13,981 nt of DNA from an uncultured archaeon (GTDB lineage Archaea > Aenigmatarchaeota > Aenigmatarchaeia > GW2011-AR5). The notes under the pieces are model-generated. The model saw nothing but the letters and a program-made list of their open reading frames with translations. It had not been told where the DNA came from and searched no databases. Numbering within the stretch: the stretch's first letter is position 1; every line of letters begins with the position of its first letter. The stretch lies in the NCBI GenBank assembly GCA_903825675.1, contig CAIKBN010000088.1:1-13981 (forward strand), in the 5' to 3' direction. Below, one piece after another: positions 7,398-12,800 of the stretch. The position numbers and the translations under genes were made by a program.

Positions 7398-8708
7398 TCA
7401 AGGCATCAATCTCTCAGGCGCCCTTGGAAATGTTGTCGCCTCTCTTATGTTCTCCAGATCAAGCAGCATCTGTGTTAGTCTTTCTATCCCAATATTAAAG
7501 CCTCCCATTGGCGGCACGCCATAGCGGAAGAACTCAGTAAACCATTTTACACCTTCCAAGCTCATTTTCTTTTCCTTTACCTGCTGTATTAATTTGTCGT
7601 ATCTGTGCTCTCGCTGTCCGCCAGAGCTCATTTCTAAACCTTTGAACATCATGTCAACAGAACGCGCCCATTGAGGATCGTCATCCACGCGCATAACGTA
7701 GAATGGCTTTACCTTGAATGGAAACCTGTTAACAAAAAAGAATTCATGCTTGTATTTCTTCGCGACATAATCACCAAGAAGCTTTTCATCTTCCCTGCCA
7801 TATTCCTCGCCATGCTCCACTTTACTGCCCATTTTTGCAAGTATGTCATATATCTCAGGAAATCTTAATTCAGGAAACGGCTTCTTAGGTATTATTATCT
7901 TCTTGCCAAGCAGCTCTAATTCCTCTTTGCAGTCCCTCTCTACCCGCTGAAAACCTGATATAACTAAATCCTCTTCTAAGCGCATCGTATCAGTCTCGTC
8001 GCTGATGAATGCAAGCTCAACTGCGCAACCGCGATGCTCGCACATATGCCTTGTTGTATGCGACGGCTCAGCTCGCCAGCTCGGACCCAAATCAAATATC
8101 TTGTCAAACCCGCCTGCTATTAGCAACTCCCTGTGCAACTGCGGATCCTGCCTTAAGAAAGCTTCCTGCTGGAAATAAACAACAGGGAATACGTCTGCTC
8201 CTCCTTCAGAAGTCGCGCCTATAATACAAGGCGTGAACACCTGAATAAATCCAGACTTTCTTAAAAAATCTTCCATGCCCTCAACAATCTTGCTCTGGAT
8301 CTTGAATATTGCCATTACATCAGGCTTTCTCAGATCAATTGACCGCCAATCTAGTCGCTTGTCAAGCCCTGATTTTATATTCATATCCAGCGGCAGCGGT
8401 GTTTCTGCCTTGCTTAGAATATCAATCTTCTCAGGCATTATCTCTGCCCCTTTAGGCGCCTGATTGTTTTTCTTAACTAATCCGCTAACAAGCACAACGT
8501 ACTCTTTGCCTAATGTTTTTAGGCAGTCCAGCACCTGTTTAGGCGATTCACCCTCCTTTATCGTTATCTGAATATCGCCGCTCCTGTCCTTGACTATGAG
8601 AAATTTGATTTTTCCATGCTCTCTTACAACCTTGACCCAGCCGCCAACTACTACTTTTTTGCCGTCAAGCTTTTCTGTTATCTCGTTTGCATAATGTGTT
8701 CTTAGCAT
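7398..8708 (-). CDS. aspS: Aspartyl-tRNA synthetase, archaeal type
   Basis: A 436-residue class IIb synthetase that charges tRNA(Asp), and possibly tRNA(Asn), with aspartate. The N-terminal OB-fold anticodon domain covers about 1-100. The catalytic domain shows motif 1 near 154-170, motif 2 RAEPSHTTRH at 212-221, GLEMSSGGQREH at 357-368, and motif 3 GIERL at 407-411 with Arg410. The short C-terminus ending PERLMP and the lack of a bacterial GAD insert mark the archaeal/eukaryotic form. The segment usually QSPQL[YF]K reads QDPQLHR at 187-193, so Ser and the aspartate-sensing Lys appear as Asp and Arg. The ATG at 8708 is chosen because AGGTG at 8715-8719 lies six bases upstream; the GTG at 8717 falls inside that site. 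It is last after rnhB and the 94-residue gene. Discriminating versus non-discriminating specificity cannot be decided here. Confidence 0.95.
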   Translation of the reverse strand: MLRTHYANEITEKLDGKKVVVGGWVKVVREHGKIKFLIVKDRSGDIQITIKEGESPKQVLDCLKTLGKEYVVLVSGLVKKNNQAPKGAEIMPEKIDILSKAETPLPLDMNIKSGLDKRLDWRSIDLRKPDVMAIFKIQSKIVEGMEDFLRKSGFIQVFTPCIIGATSEGGADVFPVVYFQQEAFLRQDPQLHRELLIAGGFDKIFDLGPSWRAEPSHTTRHMCEHRGCAVELAFISDETDTMRLEEDLVISGFQRVERDCKEELELLGKKIIIPKKPFPELRFPEIYDILAKMGSKVEHGEEYGREDEKLLGDYVAKKYKHEFFFVNRFPFKVKPFYVMRVDDDPQWARSVDMMFKGLEMSSGGQREHRYDKLIQQVKEKKMSLEGVKWFTEFFRYGVPPMGGFNIGIERLTQMLLDLENIREATTFPRAPERLMP

Positions 8709-8714
8709 ATCGCA

Positions 8715-8719
8715 CACCT
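8715..8719 (-). promoter_or_regulatory. Ribosome binding site deciding the aspS start
   Basis: AGGTG on the minus strand matches the archaeal anti-Shine-Dalgarno and sits six bases before the ATG at 8708. It overlaps the alternative GTG start, which is therefore unlikely. Confidence 0.7.
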
Positions 8720-8736
8720 AAAACATCAGCAGCGCC

Positions 8737-9021
8737 TCAAGGAAGCGTTGAATATAACTGAAGATTATAGAATATTGTCCATACAATGAACCACATGAAA
8801 ATAAACATTATAACCCCGTTGCTGATCCACCATTTATAATCCTTGCTTAGCTTCCATAACTTTTTTATTGCAAATGCAGTAATGCCCAAAGCAACTATCA
8901 TCATTATTATATTCATACCGGCCTGGTTTACTATAAAAGACAGGTAGCCAACAATTGCACCTATTACAGCATTTATAAGGTTCGAGCGAAGCTCAATATC
9001 AAAATATTCTTTGAAATTCAT
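8737..9021 (-). CDS. Small three-helix membrane protein, unknown function
   Basis: A 94-residue integral membrane protein without a family I can name. Hydrophobic segments lie near 14-31, 35-54 and 66-86, joined by a short loop and a Lys-rich stretch (KKLWKLSKDYK) at 53-63, which by the positive-inside rule is probably cytoplasmic. The N-terminus MNFKEYFDIELR is hydrophilic and charged. Several uncharacterised archaeal proteins have this size and layout. The start is well supported: GGTGG on the minus strand at 9026-9030 lies four bases before the ATG. It sits 15 bases after rnhB and 28 bases before aspS on the same strand, so it is very likely part of that operon; the neighbours are housekeeping genes and do not suggest a role. 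Confidence 0.85.
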   Translation of the reverse strand: MNFKEYFDIELRSNLINAVIGAIVGYLSFIVNQAGMNIIMMIVALGITAFAIKKLWKLSKDYKWWISNGVIMFIFMWFIVWTIFYNLQLYSTLP

Positions 9022-9036
9022 TTAACCACCATTCCC

Positions 9037-9687
9037 TCAAAAGTCTTTTAGGCCCGTCTGCTCCTTTTCACTCTTTATGCACTGGGCAGTTATCCACGAA
9101 CTCCTCACAAAATCTGGGAACTCTTTATTCTTTTCAATCCAATCCTTTAAAAACCTGATAGTCCTGGGGTCAGAAGGGTATCCTGTACCAAAAAAGCCGT
9201 ATTTCTCGTGCAATTTGGTTATCTCATCATCCCTATGGACTTTAGCCACAATAGATGCAGCCCCTACCTCTATATGATTCTTGTCTGCAAAGTTTTCTGT
9301 AACAAGTTTTATCCGCTTGTCAATTTTACATGCGACTTTTGCATGGAATTTTTTTGTATTCGCCTCCAATGCATCTATTTTTGCAACATCTGGATTAAGG
9401 AGGTTAATTATATGCTGCATCTTCTCTATCTCCATTTTGTTAAGATTGCTTATCGTACGCGTTTTGTCTATCTCCTTGGCTGATACCTTTAATATAACCA
9501 TATCATCCGATAATTCCATCAATCTAGCAAGCATCGATGATCGCTTTTTAGCTGTAAGCAGTTTCGAATCCTTTACACCGAGCTTTTTTAGCTCAGGTAT
9601 ATTATCATCGTCAATCATATAGCCACAAATAACAAGCGGCCCAATAACAGGCCCTCTTCCCGCTTCATCAATGCCAAGAATCTTCAT
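9037..9687 (-). CDS. rnhB: Ribonuclease HII
   Basis: A 216-residue ribonuclease HII that cleaves RNA in RNA-DNA hybrids and starts removal of single ribonucleotides from DNA. The N-terminal DEAGRGP motif gives catalytic Asp7 and Glu8; Asp105 (KIDALEAN) and Asp153 (ASIVAKVHRDDEI) complete the acidic site. GTGYPSDPRT at 167-176 contains the conserved Tyr170 that reads the ribo-deoxyribo junction in the family. Length matches archaeal enzymes. GGTG at 9693-9696 (minus strand) lies five bases before the ATG, supporting the start. It appears to be first in the operon with the three-TM gene and aspS; its promoter probably shares the AT-rich segment at 9731-9746 with the divergent tRNA gene, and the 9706-9724 hairpin would then lie at or near its 5' end. 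Confidence 0.96.
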   Translation of the reverse strand: MKILGIDEAGRGPVIGPLVICGYMIDDDNIPELKKLGVKDSKLLTAKKRSSMLARLMELSDDMVILKVSAKEIDKTRTISNLNKMEIEKMQHIINLLNPDVAKIDALEANTKKFHAKVACKIDKRIKLVTENFADKNHIEVGAASIVAKVHRDDEITKLHEKYGFFGTGYPSDPRTIRFLKDWIEKNKEFPDFVRSSWITAQCIKSEKEQTGLKDF

Positions 9688-9705
9688 TACAACACCGGAA
9701 CAAAC

Positions 9706-9724
9706 TGACGCACGAAGTGCGTTA
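9706..9724. repeat. Inverted repeat (hairpin with GAA loop) between rnhB and the tRNA gene
   Basis: ACGCAC-GAA-GTGCGT is a perfect 6-bp stem at 9708-9722, extended by a G-T and a T-A pair to 9706-9724. It lies in the 83-base divergent intergenic region, near where rnhB transcription probably starts. Its loop matches that of the hairpin inside the tRNA D-loop. It could be a leader structure, an operator, or a small repeat element. Confidence 0.6.
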
Positions 9725-9730
9725 ATTCAT

Positions 9731-9746
9731 TATAAACTTATTTAAG
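9731..9746. promoter_or_regulatory. AT-rich bidirectional promoter segment for the tRNA gene and rnhB
   Basis: The segment TATAAACTTATTTAAG holds a TTTAAG box about 27 bases ahead of the tRNA 5' end. On the minus strand it reads TTTATA about 45 bases ahead of the rnhB ATG, which would leave a short leader with the GGTG site. Assignment is by position and composition. Confidence 0.4.
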
Positions 9747-9770
9747 AATGATGCATTAATAGATTGCTAT

Positions 9771-9876
9771 AGCGGGGTGGAGCAGCCAGGAACTTGCGAT
9801 GCGAAGCATCGCTTAGCGGTCTGTGCTCGTCGGGCCCATAACCCGAAGGTCGTTGGTTCAAATCCAGCCCCCGCTA
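9771..9876 (+). tRNA. Initiator tRNA-Met (CAT) with about 30 extra bases in the D-loop
   Basis: All stems pair. The acceptor AGCGGGG/CCCCGCT (9771-9777 with 9869-9875) has A1:U72, typical of archaeal initiators. The D-stem is GAGC/GCTC (9780-9783, 9825-9828). The anticodon stem TCGGG/CCCGA (9830-9834, 9842-9846) carries the three G:C pairs that mark initiators. The anticodon CAT is at 9837-9839 and the T-stem is GTTGG/CCAGC with loop TTCAAAT. The discriminator is A9876 and CCA is not encoded. Two things are odd. The D-loop is 41 bases (9784-9824), with a perfect hairpin GCGATGC-GAA-GCATCGC at 9796-9812, and the anticodon loop is CCCATAA, so position 33 is C not U. The extra bases may be a non-canonical intron or a retained D-arm extension; I could not build a canonical bulge-helix-bulge. 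Confidence 0.93.
9796..9812 (+). repeat. Hairpin insertion inside the tRNA D-loop
   Basis: A 7-bp perfect inverted repeat with a GAA loop, GCGATGC-GAA-GCATCGC. It is flanked by imperfect copies of the D-loop core: AGCCAGG at 9784-9790 and AGCGG at 9815-9819. This looks like an insertion with a partial duplication at its edge. Either flank could supply G18-G19. Confidence 0.8.
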
Positions 9877-12800
9877 TTAGAGATTTCATTCTTTTTATGC
9901 AGAGTCCTTCTGAAAAAATAGATAATTATAATTATTACTATAAAAGCAATAGCCCATATAAGCATACCATAATCAATTCCTGCTTCACCCTGCACACTCA
10001 AATTCCTTACATCTGCATCAACTATGCCAGCAGATGTTTTTGTCCTTGCCAATATCTTGTATTCGCCTGGCTCTAATTTCAGGCTTGCATCATAAACTTT
10101 TTTGCCAGTTATATGATCAGTATATACGCTTGCGCCATTTCTTGTAATCTCTATCTCAGTTGTGCTCGGCTCTTCATATACCTTTACAGTTAAACTCAGC
10201 TTATTGCCATCCGTATTTGTATATAAGAACAATGGTTTATAATCCAGCTTAATTGTCTTCGAAGCAAGAGCATTTGCATCAGGAAAACTTAGATTAGCTA
10301 TCAGAGTAAAGCTTCCATTTGCCTCAGGCGCTGTTAAGGTATAGGTAAACCGTTTCTCTACGTCCTTGCTCAAAGAGGTTGTCTCTTCTATATCAGCAAT
10401 CATTAATTTTGCATTGTATATTGATATGTCTGCCCTTATCAAAATAGTAACATTATAAGGCTCGCCTGATTCTACAATGTCAGGTGCATCTGTTATCCAT
10501 AAAGAAATTTCATCCATATTCATTGCAGCTGTTTCAGGCTTTGACGTTGTTATATTTTTGGTTAAGTTACTGACTATGGCATTTGTAATGTTAACGATAT
10601 TTGACTTATACGGTCCTGATGGGGTATAACCACCGCCTGAAGGCGGTGTTGTGGTTGGAGCTGTTGTAGTTGTTGTGACTATAGTAGTGCTTGTCGAAGT
10701 AGTTGTTCCATTGCCTGGTATTGTTGATGATGTTGTAGAAGTTGTACTCGTCGTTGTAGTCGTGCTTGTAGTAGTTGTCGTAGTAGTATAACACTGCTTG
10801 TCGATGATGCTCCATGAAAGTCCAGAACAGCAGTCAAAAGATGCGCTTGCATATGCGCCGTCTGGTGCGCATTCTGTTCCAATATGGCAAATCATAGAGC
10901 TAGCTCCATATACCCAGCAAGATTCTCTTCCGCATGTCTCTATGCAATCAGTTGCAGCATTGCAGCTTGATGGGCATGGCGGCAATGTTGTTGTCGTAGT
11001 TGATATCGTGGTTGTCGTAGTTGCTCGTGTAGTTGTTGTCGATGATGTTGTCGTGGTAGTTGTTGATCTCGTAGTTGTCGTAGTGCTAGTTGTGCTTGTT
11101 GATGTTGTACTTGTCGTAGGCGGCGGCGCACCTGAATCAAATTCAAATGCACCAATATCAGGGGCTTTGCCACGATAAGGATAAGGACCATTAATGTCAT
11201 TGAATCCCTGTATCACTACTCCTTCATCTATCACAGGGCTGGTAGACTTGAGAGTGAAGTCGCCACCCGCTGGCTGGTTGTCATCCCCTCCATACTGAGG
11301 GTCGCCTTCCACTCCGTTTACCTCGTAGCCACTGGCAGCAGAGAAAGCATTTAATGATGTATATGGAGCAGGAGCAGTACATAGACTCGCACCATAGACC
11401 AGCGCAACTCCCCCACCATACTGGTAATAATCATTGTAGTCTATGTGTATATTTTTAAAGTTGCTGCAAACATTTTCCATGTTATCACAAGTACCAGAAC
11501 AACTACTTCCGTAGTACAGATAGCCACTCCTTGACCACATATAAGGGAAGCAGTTATTCAGATATTCTTGATTCCATATGTCTCCACGATACCAAGGCCC
11601 ATAGCCTGCGCCTAATCCATAGAAGCTGTTGTGATAGACAAAAACATAGCCATGAGAGAGGTCACCCTGAATACCCAAGTTATTGCTTCCCTGCTTGAAT
11701 ACAACATCACCAGCACCACCCCAGCCTGACTGTCTCCATGCTACGTTATGGAATATGTAGACAGGGCCTACAGTAATAGGCCCTAAACTGAACGTACAGT
11801 CATATGAATTTTTGAACTTATTATCAAACACTCGGACGTTGCAGGCGGCTGTCCTCAGTTCAAAAGCATTATCCCCGACAGTTGACCTTCCCCCATCTCC
11901 TGAATAATAAGCTTCCATATCTATGTTGTAGAAATCACTGTCGCAGAAGGGGCCACTGTTCCAAAACTGCATCCCATGATTCCCAATGAAGTCGGCAAAG
12001 TAGCGGAGATGGTTTGTACTGGCATAAGTGATATCATGTACAATGTATTGTCCTCGTGAATCTTGGAATGTTAGAGCTGCAATCTGTGTTAAGCTGTCTG
12101 GTGTATTATCATCGTTAGTTACTCCAATCGTATTGAAGAACGTTATGTAGCGTATAATTCCATCAAAGGCATTCTCGTTATATATCAAGCCCTCATAGCC
12201 CACATTGCCGCGGCTGTTGCCTATAGTGGAGTTTTCAATCAGATAGTGGTTGCATCCCACCACGCTCACACAGCGGGAGTTGCAGTTCTGGATGGTCAGC
12301 CCTTTTATCCTCCAGTAGTTTCCAGTTTCCGTAAATGGGTCATTATTTACTCCTGCATCTACGATAACTTTATCGTTTCCATAATTGGAGATGGATGTTA
12401 GGTTATTCCATGATATACCACTGGGAATTACAAGATTGTATTCATTATATGTTCCTGCCTTAACATAGAGTGTATAACCTGCTAATATATGTTCCAAGCC
12501 CCACTTTATGGTTTGCCAAGCATGGGCATCGTCTGGAGCTGTGCCATCATTATTGTTATTACCTGTCTTGGAGACATAGCGGGCAGTTGTCCCTATAGGT
12601 ATATTCTCATTCCGAGTATAGATCGTTGCTGTGATCGGATTAGGATTAGTACCAGTAATTCCATTAGGATCCATAAATGTAACTCTAACTTCATATTGTG
12701 TATTTGGAGTTAATCCAACTATGCTACCTCTCCACATCATGTACCAGGGGTTAGCATGACTATGTATTGGGCCAATATGAAGTTCATCCCTGTATTCAGG

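Noticed and set aside
7398..8708. Asparaginyl-tRNA synthetase instead of aspartyl
   Set aside because: The PQL segment after Gln and the GLEMSSGGQREH and C-terminal motifs fit archaeal AspRS better than AsnRS.
8709..8717. GTG start of aspS at 8717
   Set aside because: The GTG lies within the AGGTG ribosome site that serves the ATG at 8708.
8984..8994. Third GAA-loop hairpin, GAGC-GAA-GCTC
   Set aside because: The stem is only 4 bp and lies inside a coding region, so chance is a sufficient explanation.
9784..9824. Standard bulge-helix-bulge intron in the tRNA D-loop
   Set aside because: No fold with two 3-base bulges around a 4-bp helix gave a normal mature D-loop, so I report an insertion of unknown fate instead.
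10798..11178. Val-rich plus-strand frames opposite the Thr linkers (also 12895-13176 and 13588-13860)
   Set aside because: They are the mirror of Thr codon runs on the coding strand; a Thr run always gives a stop-free Val/Cys/Leu-rich antisense frame.
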